Part shown: positions 19,116 through 28,437 of the stretch, one piece after another
Layout of the letters: the number at the start of each line of letters is the position of its first letter
Numbering within the stretch: the stretch's first letter is position 1
Assembly (NCBI GenBank): GCA_947498595.1
Contig: CANMKX010000008.1
Location: forward strand, 62,001 to 126,000
DNA length: 64,000 nucleotides
Origin: an uncultured Aquimarina sp.
GTDB taxonomy: Bacteria > Bacteroidota > Bacteroidia > Flavobacteriales > Flavobacteriaceae
Reading direction: 5' to 3'
The notes under the pieces: generated by a model
Told to the model about the DNA's origin: nothing
The model's database searches: none
The model's input: the letters and a program-made list of their open reading frames with translations, nothing else
Position numbers and translations under genes: made by a program

Positions 19116-21836
19116 TTGAAAGTAAAAAAATACATCAATTATTTAGCAGACTGTTATAAATCGGACAATAGAGAGTTTATCATAGATAATTTTTTTTCAT
19201 CAAAATATGAGAATCAATGGATTCAAGAATTAGATGAGGAATTAATAAATGAAAAATTCCCAAAACAGTACATCTCAGATAGTAAAGGAGAAGAGATTAT
19301 TAAAAATATCCAATTATACGAACGAGATAAACAAGCATACTATTGTTCTGTTTTTGTAATAGGAAAAAGAAAATTGTTTAGTAATAAAACAGTAAAAATA
19401 TGCGCACCTATTTTTTATTATCCTATCACTCTTGATAAAAAAGATGAACATTGTTTTATAGAGTTGGACACAGCATTAAGACAAGTTAATTATGGTTTTT
19501 TGCGTAGTTTAAAGTATATAGAATCCTTTGAAGCATTTTTAGAAGAATTCGAAATATTATTAGAACAAAAGGCGATAGATTATCCCTTTTTAGCGAAGTT
19601 GAGAAGGCTGATGCAAAAACATACTCTTGCAATAGATTTTGATGATTCAATAAGTACTTACCCTAAATTAATACAAGAAAAAGAACTAAAAAAAGCCGTA
19701 AATAAAAGAACAGGAGAATTTGACCAGTACAAGATAAAAACAAGTTCAGGGATATTAGTTTCTAGTAAAGCAAATAATATACAAAGCGTTGTTAATGAAC
19801 TTGAAGAACTAAGAAATACAGATGATTATTCGGCAATAATAAATGCGTATTTAGGAGAAGGTAATAATACACAACAGGAAGAATATAAATTAAAAATAAA
19901 ACCGTTTATTCTTAATACGGCACAAGAGAACATTGTTAAAGCTGCAAATGAGCAAGTAAAATCTGTTGTTATAGGACCACCAGGAACAGGTAAAACTTAT
20001 ACTGTAGGTGCTATTGCTATGGACTATTTAAGTCAAGGTAAAAGTGTTTTAATCGCTACAAAGACAGCGGAAGCGCTACAGGTAATATCGAATAAATTAG
20101 ATGAATTTTCTGTTGGTAAATATCGTATAAAAGTAGGAGGTTCAAAATATAAAAAAACGTTACTATCAACATTAAAACAGTATACGAATGATGTAAATAA
20201 TTCAAACATACAATCATTAAGGCAATATGGAAATGTAGAAAAGCTGTATAATAGTGAATACCGATTAAAGAAAATTGAAAACCAGTTTCATAAATTAAGC
20301 GAAGAAAGTAAAAAACTTACTGAAGGTGTTTTGATTGCAGATGGGATAATTGCAAAAATCAAGAAAAGATGGATGGAGTTATTTCAAAAACAAAATAATG
20401 AAGAATGGGAATTGCTAACAGAATATTTTGAAGAATTAAAATCATATTTGAGAATATCAAATAAATATTTAGAAGTTACAGTATATGCATCCATTTTGCA
20501 AAATGTGAAAAACCATTGGAATGAGTGGAAAAACCTAATAAAAATTATAGATGACAACGAAGTTTCTTTAAAATCAACAAAATTAGATGCAATAGATTTT
20601 GATGTGATTTTGAAAGCACTGCCTATTTGGCTAGTGAAAATTGATGAGGTATCTGAAGCTTTACCAATGAAAAAAGAGATGTTTGATCTTTTGATTATTG
20701 ATGAAGCAACACAATGTGATATGGCAGGAATATTACCATTGATGCAAAGAGCCAAAAAAGTAGTAGTCACAGGAGATACGAAACAACTGAAGCATATGAG
20801 TTTTTTATCGAAAACTCAAATGAAAAACCTTGTCCAAAAACACGAAATACAATGGAGTGAGAGCTTAAATTATAGAAGTAAAAGTTTATTAGACTATGTA
20901 TTAGAAAATACTAATTCAAGAAAACAGATTAATACTTTAAACGAGCATTATAGATCGTTACCAGGTATAATTCAATATAGTAATCGTAAATTTTATGGAG
21001 ATGGATTAACGGTAATGAGTGATTTACCAAAACACAAAGAAGAAAAAGGAGTAAAAATATTAAATACAGAAGGAGTAAGAGATAAAGGGGTAAATCATTT
21101 AGAAGCATCATCAATAGTAAAATATATTCAGTATATAATAGAACGGGAGAAAAGCATTGCAGCTAGATCATCAACAAGTATAGGAGTTATTTCCCCATTT
21201 AGAGATCAAGTTACTTATATAGGAAAAGTTTTAAAAGAAGAATTTTCAATAAAAGAGTTAGAAAAACACGAGATTAGGATAGGTACTCCTTATGCTTTTC
21301 AAGGAGACGAAAGAGATATTATCTTGATATCCATTGCAGTTGATAAAGAATCTCATTTTTCAGCATTAAATTACCTTAATAAAGAAGATGTATTTAATGT
21401 AATGATTACTCGGGCAAGAAATGAACAAAGAATATTTACATCAATATGGCCACATGAACTAAAACATGATTCGTTACTTAGAGAGTATCTTGAAGAGGTT
21501 GAAATAGATGTAATCACAAAAACTTCTAACTCAGAAGTGTTTTTGGATCAGTTTACTGAAGAAGTGACAACGTATTTAGGTCAATTAGAAATCAAATATT
21601 ATATAGGATATCAACTATCGGGTATTATATTAGATATCATGCTTGAGTATAATGGAGCGTATTATGGAATTGATTTAATTGGATATCCAGGAGAATACCA
21701 AGAAACCTTTTCAATGGAACGCTATAAAGTGTTACATAGAGTAGGGATACAAGTGATCCCTTTAAGCTATGTAACATGGTATTTTGATAAAGACATAAAA
21801 CTTAAATTAAGTAATATACTTCAACATAAAAATTAA
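19116..21836 (+). CDS. UPF1/Dna2-like superfamily 1 helicase with nuclease-like C-terminal domain
   Basis: 906 aa. SF1B helicase motifs appear in order: Walker A GPPGTGKT (about residues 286-293), DEAT Walker B (about 527-530), GDTKQL motif III, EHYRSLPG, and a motif V/VI pair FQGDERDIILIS and MITRARN. A large insertion between motifs I and II (about 330-500) looks coiled-coil. Residues about 804-895 resemble the MTES_1575/Vsr-type PD-(D/E)XK domain often fused to such helicases, but the acidic pair is degenerate (GIDLIG). The TTG start is a choice of necessity; see the A7 finding. The role could be RNA/DNA processing or defence; that is undetermined. Confidence 0.8.
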   Translation: MKVKKYINYLADCYKSDNREFIIDNFFSSKYENQWIQELDEELINEKFPKQYISDSKGEEIIKNIQLYERDKQAYYCSVFVIGKRKLFSNKTVKICAPIFYYPITLDKKDEHCFIELDTALRQVNYGFLRSLKYIESFEAFLEEFEILLEQKAIDYPFLAKLRRLMQKHTLAIDFDDSISTYPKLIQEKELKKAVNKRTGEFDQYKIKTSSGILVSSKANNIQSVVNELEELRNTDDYSAIINAYLGEGNNTQQEEYKLKIKPFILNTAQENIVKAANEQVKSVVIGPPGTGKTYTVGAIAMDYLSQGKSVLIATKTAEALQVISNKLDEFSVGKYRIKVGGSKYKKTLLSTLKQYTNDVNNSNIQSLRQYGNVEKLYNSEYRLKKIENQFHKLSEESKKLTEGVLIADGIIAKIKKRWMELFQKQNNEEWELLTEYFEELKSYLRISNKYLEVTVYASILQNVKNHWNEWKNLIKIIDDNEVSLKSTKLDAIDFDVILKALPIWLVKIDEVSEALPMKKEMFDLLIIDEATQCDMAGILPLMQRAKKVVVTGDTKQLKHMSFLSKTQMKNLVQKHEIQWSESLNYRSKSLLDYVLENTNSRKQINTLNEHYRSLPGIIQYSNRKFYGDGLTVMSDLPKHKEEKGVKILNTEGVRDKGVNHLEASSIVKYIQYIIEREKSIAARSSTSIGVISPFRDQVTYIGKVLKEEFSIKELEKHEIRIGTPYAFQGDERDIILISIAVDKESHFSALNYLNKEDVFNVMITRARNEQRIFTSIWPHELKHDSLLREYLEEVEIDVITKTSNSEVFLDQFTEEVTTYLGQLEIKYYIGYQLSGIILDIMLEYNGAYYGIDLIGYPGEYQETFSMERYKVLHRVGIQVIPLSYVTWYFDKDIKLKLSNILQHKN

Positions 21837-22456
21837 TAAGTTGATTCTATTTGTATACGTTTTCCATTTCGATATGATGCAATAAAGGATCTTTCAAAAC
21901 CTAAATCAACTAGTTCTTGACGAAAAGCTTGAGCCTCTTCTAATGTTTCAAAAAGACCAAGAGCGTACTTATTATAATCATCAGCTTTTATTTCTCTAAA
22001 ATTAACAAAACCATCAGAGTATAGAGATAAGTCTTTTTCTTCAAAAGCTGCAATTTGTATTGAATATACAGTTATACCTTCATCGTCAATAGAAGATTGA
22101 TGGTCTGTATTATGTGAAACACTAGTATTACCATCATCATTGTCATCACTGTTTTCAGCTAAGGTACCGACTTCAAGGTTTGATAAATTTTGAAGACTAT
22201 CTTCAAGAGTTTGGATATATTCTTCCTTTACTTTTATATCAAGAGCCATATTTTTATCAGAACCAGAAAAAGATAAATAAATCGTTCCTATAATTCCTAA
22301 TAACGCAAGAACACCTAGAATAATAGAAATAAGTTGGAATTTTTTTACGTTTTTTTGCTCATTTTCAATAGATTCTTCATGAAATTCATTCTTTTGAATC
22401 TCAAGTTCAAGATCTGTTTTGATTTTTTCAAGAACGTGCTCTTCTATATAAGGCAT
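21833..22456 (-). CDS. Single-pass membrane protein with SPOR domain
   Basis: 207 aa. A charged coiled-coil N-terminus (residues 5-40) is followed by one transmembrane helix (about 41-63), a second short coiled coil (about 75-95), an acidic linker rich in N, D and S, and a C-terminal SPOR-like domain (VYSIQIAAFEEK ... ALGLFETLEEAQAFRQEL). SPOR domains bind denuded peptidoglycan at division sites, so a septal or cell-wall role is likely. It converges on the helicase gene with a 4-nt overlap. A -7-like TATATTTG lies at 22490 to 22483 on the minus strand. Confidence 0.75.
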   Translation of the reverse strand: MPYIEEHVLEKIKTDLELEIQKNEFHEESIENEQKNVKKFQLISIILGVLALLGIIGTIYLSFSGSDKNMALDIKVKEEYIQTLEDSLQNLSNLEVGTLAENSDDNDDGNTSVSHNTDHQSSIDDEGITVYSIQIAAFEEKDLSLYSDGFVNFREIKADDYNKYALGLFETLEEAQAFRQELVDLGFERSFIASYRNGKRIQIESTY

Positions 22457-22607
22457 AGTTATGAGTTTTAGTTAAAAGTCCTCAAATATAGGTAAATAGA
22501 TTTTGTAATAAAATTAACCAATTAAACTCACATGTAAAATGAGGGAATCAATATGATTTTGAATTCTAAAATAATTACATTTGTGTTTAACAACATTCCA
22601 AGACCCT

Positions 22608-23129
22608 ATGATTTTAAAAGGATTAAAACGCAATGCCTTAAAAAAGAATATAGAGAAGCATCTTCACGATAGAGATAAATCACAGAAAAGTAATGTAAAA
22701 TTAAAAACATTAGCAGTATTAATTGATGCGTCACAATCAGTTAATGTGCTATCTTTGTTGAAATTAGCAAATGAATTAGGTGTGACCTCAGATCATTTAA
22801 AAGTGATGGGGTTTAAAGAAGATATAAAAGGTGTAGAAGATGCCAATACGGCATATTACAATACTAAAAGTTTAGGGGTTAGTGGGGGAATGAAAAGTAA
22901 CGCTCTAGAAAACTTTGTGAAAACCAAATTTGATGTATTGATAAATTTTTATAGCGAAGAAAAACCCGAATTAGATTATGTGGCAAGTGCGTCGCAAGCA
23001 AAATTTAAAGTAGGTTTTGCCGAAATAGATAACAGAATCAATGATTTAGTAATAGGGTCGAGTATAGATAATTCGGACTTATTTATTTCAGAATTAAAAA
23101 AATATTTAAAAATCTTGAAAATTATTTAA
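22608..23129 (+). CDS. Conserved flavobacterial protein of unknown function (DUF6913-like)
   Basis: 173 aa from the ATG at 22608; the TTG at 22581 would add nine residues. The N-terminus is basic (LKGLKRNALKKNIEKHL). The rest has alternating strands and helices with LAVLIDASQSVNVLSLLKLANELG, resembling a small Rossmann-like fold. The sequence pattern fits the flavobacterial family DUF6913 as I recall it. No catalytic motif is visible. It precedes dapA by 66 bp on the same strand, an order I believe is common in flavobacteria. Confidence 0.6.
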   Translation: MILKGLKRNALKKNIEKHLHDRDKSQKSNVKLKTLAVLIDASQSVNVLSLLKLANELGVTSDHLKVMGFKEDIKGVEDANTAYYNTKSLGVSGGMKSNALENFVKTKFDVLINFYSEEKPELDYVASASQAKFKVGFAEIDNRINDLVIGSSIDNSDLFISELKKYLKILKII

Positions 23130-23195
23130 AGGTCACACTATAAATTTTTTTAAGTACAGAAAAAGTAAGGATAAGAAAAATTATAATTTTAAAAA

Positions 23196-24062
23196 ATGAA
23201 AGAACTTAGAGGAACCGGAATTGCGCTAGTTACTCCATTTAATGAAAATGGAAGTATTGATTTTGATGGATTGACAAAATTGATAAACAATTGTATAGAA
23301 GGAAAGGTCGAATATTTAGTTGTATTAGGGACTACAGCAGAATCTGCAACCTTGACGGCTACAGAAAAACAAGAAGTGATTCATCATATAATAAAGATTA
23401 ATGATAAACGATTACCATTAGTTTTAGGGATAGGAGGAAATAATACAAAAGCAGTAATAGACGAAATCGAAACAAGAGATTTGTCAGACTTTGCTGCAAT
23501 TCTTTCAGTTGTACCAATGTATAATAAGCCAAGTCAAGAAGGGATATTTAAACATTATCAAGCGATAGCAAAAGCATCTCCTAAACCAATATTATTATAT
23601 AATGTGCCGTCACGTACTTCGGTTAATATGACAGCCGAAACAACTTTGAGATTAGCTAATCTAGATAATATAATAGGCATAAAAGAAGCCACAGGAGATT
23701 TTACGCAAGTATTAAATATTTTAAAAGACAAACCAAAAGATTTCTTAGTAATATCTGGAGATGATACTTTAGCTTTACCTTTAGTTACTGCTGGAGGAGA
23801 TGGAGTTATTAGTGTGATTGGTCAAGGATTTCCATTAGAGTTTTCAGGATTAATACGTAGTGGTTTAAAAAATGAAACATCAGTAGGATACCAATCTTTA
23901 TATGAGTTATTGCCAGTAATTGATTATGCTTTCGAAGAAGGGAATCCTGTGGGGATCAAAGCGATATTAAAAACAAAAAATGTTTGCGAAGATTTTGTAC
24001 GATTGCCTTTAATTAAAGCCTCAGAACAATTGAATTCAAAAATAAAAGATTTTATTAAATAG
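23196..24062 (+). CDS. dapA: 4-hydroxy-tetrahydrodipicolinate synthase
   Basis: First committed step of lysine/diaminopimelate synthesis: condenses pyruvate with aspartate semialdehyde. 288 aa TIM barrel. The Schiff-base lysine is Lys163 in GIKEATGD, the proton-relay tyrosine is Tyr135 in LLYNVPSRT, and the substrate loop GTTAESATL is at residues 45-53. Length and motifs are normal. The Kir-type channel gene starts 5 bp after the stop, so the two are very probably co-transcribed. Confidence 0.97.
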   Translation: MKELRGTGIALVTPFNENGSIDFDGLTKLINNCIEGKVEYLVVLGTTAESATLTATEKQEVIHHIIKINDKRLPLVLGIGGNNTKAVIDEIETRDLSDFAAILSVVPMYNKPSQEGIFKHYQAIAKASPKPILLYNVPSRTSVNMTAETTLRLANLDNIIGIKEATGDFTQVLNILKDKPKDFLVISGDDTLALPLVTAGGDGVISVIGQGFPLEFSGLIRSGLKNETSVGYQSLYELLPVIDYAFEEGNPVGIKAILKTKNVCEDFVRLPLIKASEQLNSKIKDFIK

Positions 24063-24067
24063 TTAAT

Positions 24068-24991
24068 ATGGCTAATAAAATAAAGGATCCAGGAGTTGGT
24101 GTCTCTTCTAATAAAAGAGCGAAACGTTTTGTTAACTTAGATGGATCTTTTAATATTAAACATGTTAATAGAAAAGTATCAGTATCAGAAAGTTATTCGT
24201 ATTTGATTAACATAAGCTGGTCTAAGTTTTTTGCATGGGTATTGTTTGGATATATTATCCTCAATACCTTTTTTGCTATTGTATACTTATTTCTGGGAGT
24301 TGAAGCTATAACTGAACCATCAAAAAATTTAATAATAGATTTTTTTAATGCGTTTTTCTTTTCAGCTCAAACAATTACAACAGTAGGGTATGGTGCTATG
24401 GCTCCTGATGGAATTGTATTTGGATTCATTTCCTCTATAGAAGCTCTGGTAGGATTATTATGTTTTTCATTTGTAACAGGATTGTTATATGGACGTTTTT
24501 CGAGACCTAAATCTAATATACGATTTAGTGAGCATCTAGTATTGAATAACAAAAAAGGAGAAGAACATTCTTCATTGATGTTTCGATTGATGAGTAAGAG
24601 TAAGCACGTGATGATTTACCCTAAAATAGAAGTTACATTAGCGCTTTCAGAAAAGAATAAAGAAGGAGTTTATAAAAACAACTTTTATAAGTTAGCGCTA
24701 GAAAGAAATGAAATTACATATTTGCCTACAACATGGACTGTAGTACATACGATAAAAGAAAGTAGTCCACTTTATCAGTATTCGATAGAAGAATTAAAAC
24801 AATTGCATGCAGAATTGTTAATTGTAACTACATATTATGATGAATCTTTCAATCAAGAAGTACATCAAATACATTCTTATATTTTGAAAAATGTGAAAAT
24901 TCATCAAAAATTCCAAAAAGCATTTTATTATGATACCGAAGGATATACTGTTTTGGATCATAATAAGCTGGATCAAACAGAAAAAGTATAG
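24068..24991 (+). CDS. Inward-rectifier (KirBac-like) potassium channel
   Basis: 307 aa. Two transmembrane helices (about residues 55-80 and 120-145) flank a pore helix and the K+ selectivity filter TVGYG in TITTVGYGAMAP. The C-terminal half is the beta-rich cytoplasmic Kir domain (ARMSRPKSN-like linker, then RLMSKSKH and later YYDESFNQEVH). Such channels set membrane potential and osmotic potassium flow; a role linked to the upstream dapA is not evident. The order of modules and the length match KirBac channels. Confidence 0.92.
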   Translation: MANKIKDPGVGVSSNKRAKRFVNLDGSFNIKHVNRKVSVSESYSYLINISWSKFFAWVLFGYIILNTFFAIVYLFLGVEAITEPSKNLIIDFFNAFFFSAQTITTVGYGAMAPDGIVFGFISSIEALVGLLCFSFVTGLLYGRFSRPKSNIRFSEHLVLNNKKGEEHSSLMFRLMSKSKHVMIYPKIEVTLALSEKNKEGVYKNNFYKLALERNEITYLPTTWTVVHTIKESSPLYQYSIEELKQLHAELLIVTTYYDESFNQEVHQIHSYILKNVKIHQKFQKAFYYDTEGYTVLDHNKLDQTEKV

Positions 24992-25072
24992 AAAGAGAAA
25001 GTAAAAGAATATAAAGAACTAATGCAACATGCCTATGTTTTAAGAGTTATTTAAGAGATCTAATTAAAGTTT

Positions 25073-25101
25073 TTGTAATACGGCAGAAATACCTATTTTT
25101 G
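25073..25101 (+). promoter_or_regulatory. Bacteroidota-type promoter of bamD
   Basis: TTG (25073-25075, in TTTTG), 18-bp spacer, TATTTTTG (25094-25101). The bamD ATG is at 25120. It probably drives the bamD-rpoZ-coaBC-porD run. Confidence 0.65.
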
Positions 25102-25119
25102 CCAGATGTTTTTTTACTT

Positions 25120-25917
25120 ATGAAAAGAATTTTTTATTTATTATTAACGGTATTTGTTTTAACTTCTTGTAGTCAATATCAAGACGTATTAAAAGGAGAA
25201 GATATAACAAAGAAGTATCAATTAGCAGAAGAATTATATAAAGCAGGTAAATATAAAAAAGCCTTGCGTCTTTTTGAGCAAATTGTACCGAGTTATAGGG
25301 GGAAACCTCAAGCAGAAAGAGTAATGTATTATTATGCAGATACTTATTATCAATTAGAAGATTTTCATTTAGCAGGATACCAATTTGAACGTTTTGTAAA
25401 ATCATATCCTAAAAGTGATAAAGTAGAAGAAGCAGGGTACAAAGGAGCAAAAAGTTACTATGAGTTATCTCCAAGATATAGTTTAGATCAAGGAGAAACA
25501 ACAAAGGCAATTGATAAACTTCAAGTTTACATTAACCTATACCCAGAAAGTGAACGTCTAAGCGAAGCTAATAAATTAGTAGCAGAGTTAAGACAAAAAT
25601 TAGAGCGTAAATATTACGAAATAGCAAAACAATACCATCATAGAGGAAAAGAAAATTATAAAGTAGCAATCAAAGCATTCGATAATTTTATTTTAGATTT
25701 TCCAGGATCTATATACAAAGAAAAGGCATTGTATTATAAATTAGAATCTCAGTATTTATTTGCAATTGGAAGTTATGATCAATTTGTAAAAGAAAGGTTA
25801 CAAATCGCTCAAAAATATTATAAAAACTACCATAAGTATTATAAAACAGAGGGAGAGTATTTAGAAAAAGCTACAGAATTAGCTGAAGATATAAACACAA
25901 GACTACAAGAAAATTAA
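25120..25917 (+). CDS. bamD: Outer-membrane protein assembly lipoprotein BamD
   Basis: Component of the beta-barrel assembly machine, attached to the inner face of the outer membrane. About 265 aa from the ATG at 25120. The lipobox VLTSC has Cys17. The mature part is a series of TPR-like helix pairs: YKAGKYKKALRLFEQIVP, FHLAGYQFERFVKSYP, and similar repeats. The promoter at 25073 overlaps the upstream in-frame TTG start, which therefore cannot be used. Followed 19 bp later by the omega gene. Confidence 0.93.
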   Translation: MKRIFYLLLTVFVLTSCSQYQDVLKGEDITKKYQLAEELYKAGKYKKALRLFEQIVPSYRGKPQAERVMYYYADTYYQLEDFHLAGYQFERFVKSYPKSDKVEEAGYKGAKSYYELSPRYSLDQGETTKAIDKLQVYINLYPESERLSEANKLVAELRQKLERKYYEIAKQYHHRGKENYKVAIKAFDNFILDFPGSIYKEKALYYKLESQYLFAIGSYDQFVKERLQIAQKYYKNYHKYYKTEGEYLEKATELAEDINTRLQEN

Positions 25918-25936
25918 TAGCAATAATTAGGAGAAG

Positions 25937-26266
25937 ATGGATTTGAAAAAAAGTAATGCACCGGTAAATACGACTACTATCGATAAAAATTTAGTAGATC
26001 AACCTACAGATAATATATACCAAGCAATATCTGTAATTTCAAAAAGAGCGAATCAAATTAATATCGATATTAAGAAAGAGCTTATTGAAAAGTTGGATGA
26101 ATTTGCTACATATAATGATAGCTTAGAAGAAATCTTCGAAAATAAAGAACAAATTGAAGTATCTAAGTTTTATGAAAAACTTCCTAAACCACATGCATTA
26201 GCAGTTCAAGAATGGTTAGAAGGAAAAATCTATTATAGAGATACTAAAGCAGATAGAGAAATATAA
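25937..26266 (+). CDS. rpoZ: RNA polymerase omega-family subunit
   Basis: 109 aa with the RPB6/omega signature: NIYQAISVISKRANQINIDIK, where the first helix and the SKRANQI block match. The C-terminal extension is longer than in E. coli omega, which is usual for Bacteroidota. Omega assists beta' folding and assembly of RNA polymerase. It lies between bamD and coaBC (1-bp gap), the normal order in this phylum, which supports the call. Confidence 0.85.
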   Translation: MDLKKSNAPVNTTTIDKNLVDQPTDNIYQAISVISKRANQINIDIKKELIEKLDEFATYNDSLEEIFENKEQIEVSKFYEKLPKPHALAVQEWLEGKIYYRDTKADREI

Positions 26267-26267
26267 T

Positions 26268-27470
26268 ATGTCTATAATAAGCGGTAAAAAAGTACTATTA
26301 GGTGTTACCGCCGGTATAGCAGCATACAAGACAGCCTCATTAGTGCGCCTGTTTATAAAAGCAGGTGCAGAGGTTAAGGTTGTCATGACTCCCCAAGCAA
26401 AAGATTTTGTAACCCCTCTTACACTTTCTACCTTATCTAAAAATCCAGTGCACTCATCTTTTTATAATGAAGAAGATGAAAATGCTTTATGGAACAATCA
26501 CGTAGATTTAGGATTGTGGGCAGATCTAATGCTTATAGCTCCGGCAACAGCCAATACATTATCAAAAATGTCTACAGGAAATAGCGATAATCTCCTATTG
26601 GCGACATATTTATCAGCAAAATGCCCTGTGTATTTTGCTCCAGCAATGGATTTAGATATGTATATTCACCCTTCTACGAGTGAAACATTTAAAAAACTAG
26701 AAGAATTTGGTAATATCATGATTCCGTCAGAGTCAGGAGAATTAGCAAGTGGACTAGTAGGACAAGGTCGTATGGCCGAACCCGAAACAATGCTATCTTT
26801 TATAGAAAACGATATATTAGGTAAATTACCTCTTAAAGGTAAAAAAGTTCTTATTACAGCTGGACCAACATTTGAATCTATAGATCCTGTTCGATTTATA
26901 GGAAATCATTCTACTGGTAGAATGGGAATTGAATTGGCAAAAACGGCAGCTAATAAAGGTGCAGAAGTTATTTTAGTTTTAGGCCCTTCTTCTTTAAAAG
27001 TTACCCATGGACTGATAGCTGTAATACCTGTAGTTTCAGCTAAAGATATGTATGAAGCTGTAGAGAAAGAATTTGATAACTGTGATATTGCTATAGCATC
27101 AGCAGCAGTTGCAGATTATAGACCTAAGCATAGAGCTGATCAAAAACTAAAGAAGAGCGATTCAGAATTTGCAATTCAGTTAGAACGTACAACAGATATT
27201 TTAAAATGGATGGGATCAGTAAAAAAGCAACAAACCTTAGTAGGATTTGCTTTAGAAACTGAAAATGAATTAGAAAATGCAAAAGGAAAGTTAGTACGTA
27301 AGAATTTAGACCTAATTGTTTTAAATTCACTAAATGATAAAGGAGCAGGATTTAAAGGAAAAACAAACAAAGTTACTCTGATAAATCATAAATCAGAGAT
27401 TAAATCGTTTGATTTAAAAACTAAAGCTGAAGTAGCTTTAGATATATTTAATGAAATAAATCAGTTATAA
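26268..27470 (+). CDS. coaBC: Bifunctional CoaBC (phosphopantothenoylcysteine synthetase/decarboxylase)
   Basis: Second and third steps of coenzyme A synthesis. 400 aa. The N-terminal CoaC flavoprotein domain has GVTAGIAAYK and ASGLVGQGRMAEPE, with the substrate histidine in the region NNHVDLG. The C-terminal CoaB domain begins VLITAGPTFESIDPVRFIGN and has STGRMG. The gene follows omega by 1 bp and is 1 bp upstream of the PorD gene. Confidence 0.96.
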   Translation: MSIISGKKVLLGVTAGIAAYKTASLVRLFIKAGAEVKVVMTPQAKDFVTPLTLSTLSKNPVHSSFYNEEDENALWNNHVDLGLWADLMLIAPATANTLSKMSTGNSDNLLLATYLSAKCPVYFAPAMDLDMYIHPSTSETFKKLEEFGNIMIPSESGELASGLVGQGRMAEPETMLSFIENDILGKLPLKGKKVLITAGPTFESIDPVRFIGNHSTGRMGIELAKTAANKGAEVILVLGPSSLKVTHGLIAVIPVVSAKDMYEAVEKEFDNCDIAIASAAVADYRPKHRADQKLKKSDSEFAIQLERTTDILKWMGSVKKQQTLVGFALETENELENAKGKLVRKNLDLIVLNSLNDKGAGFKGKTNKVTLINHKSEIKSFDLKTKAEVALDIFNEINQL

Positions 27471-27471
27471 A

Positions 27472-28359
27472 ATGCGTAAGATCGTTTTCATGTTTTTACT
27501 GCTAGTAAGCGGGATATCACAAGCTCAAGAGTTTAATGCAAGAGTAATAGTTAATGCAGAACAGACTGGGCAACCTAATTTGCAAGTATTTAAAACATTA
27601 GAACGATCTTTAACTGAGTTTATTAATAATACGCAATGGACTACCGTTGATTATCGTACAGAAGAACGAATCGATTGTAGCTTTTTTATTACGATAAAAG
27701 ATTATAATAATGATGCGTTTGATGCATCGATACAAGTACAAGCTTCAAGGCCTGTATATGGATCTAATTATACGACTACAACTTTTAACGTTAATGACAA
27801 ACAATTTAATTTTAATTACCTAGAGTTTCAACCACTTAATTACGACCCTAATACATTTGACTCAAATTTAATATCTGTGATTTCTTTTTATGCCTATACG
27901 CTTTTAGGAGTAGATGGAGATACGTTTGAATTAAATGGAGGTGGTCCATATTTTGAACAAGCCAAAAGTATTGTTAACGCAGCACAAAGTAGCAACACTT
28001 TGGGATGGAATTTGCAAGATGGAAATCAAACACGTTTTAAGTTAAACGATGATTTGTTATCAGGAACTTATGATGGATATAGAAAAGCACTATATCAATA
28101 TCATAGAGAAGCACTTGATATCATGCAAGAAGACGTTAAAAAAGGAAAAGAAGCTGTTATAATAGCTCTTAATGAATTAGAGAAAATGCATAATGTACGA
28201 CCTAATTCATATTTGATGAGAATCTTTTTTGATGCAAAAGCAAATGAAATACAACAGATGTTATCAGATGGTCCATCGGTTAATGTTGCAGAAACTATAG
28301 GAATACTAAATAAAATAGCGCCTACCTATTCCAAAAATTGGAGAGAAATTAAGTTTTAG
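27472..28359 (+). CDS. porD: PorD/DUF4835 family type IX secretion-associated protein
   Basis: 295 aa with a signal peptide (residues 1-18, SGISQA). The mature protein has FNARVIVNAEQTG and FNNTQWT-like blocks, then LLGVDGDTFELNGG and a helical C-terminus. This is the DUF4835 family, which is annotated as PorD of the type IX secretion system in Flavobacteriia. It sits in the conserved block coaBC-porD-recN. The secretion link is family knowledge; the sequence shows only an exported protein. Confidence 0.75.
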   Translation: MRKIVFMFLLLVSGISQAQEFNARVIVNAEQTGQPNLQVFKTLERSLTEFINNTQWTTVDYRTEERIDCSFFITIKDYNNDAFDASIQVQASRPVYGSNYTTTTFNVNDKQFNFNYLEFQPLNYDPNTFDSNLISVISFYAYTLLGVDGDTFELNGGGPYFEQAKSIVNAAQSSNTLGWNLQDGNQTRFKLNDDLLSGTYDGYRKALYQYHREALDIMQEDVKKGKEAVIIALNELEKMHNVRPNSYLMRIFFDAKANEIQQMLSDGPSVNVAETIGILNKIAPTYSKNWREIKF

Positions 28360-28437
28360 TAAACTAAATCTTTCTTTTGATATTGGATGAAATCTGTGCT
28401 ATCTTTACCATCTTTACAAATTAAAAAATAGTACACA

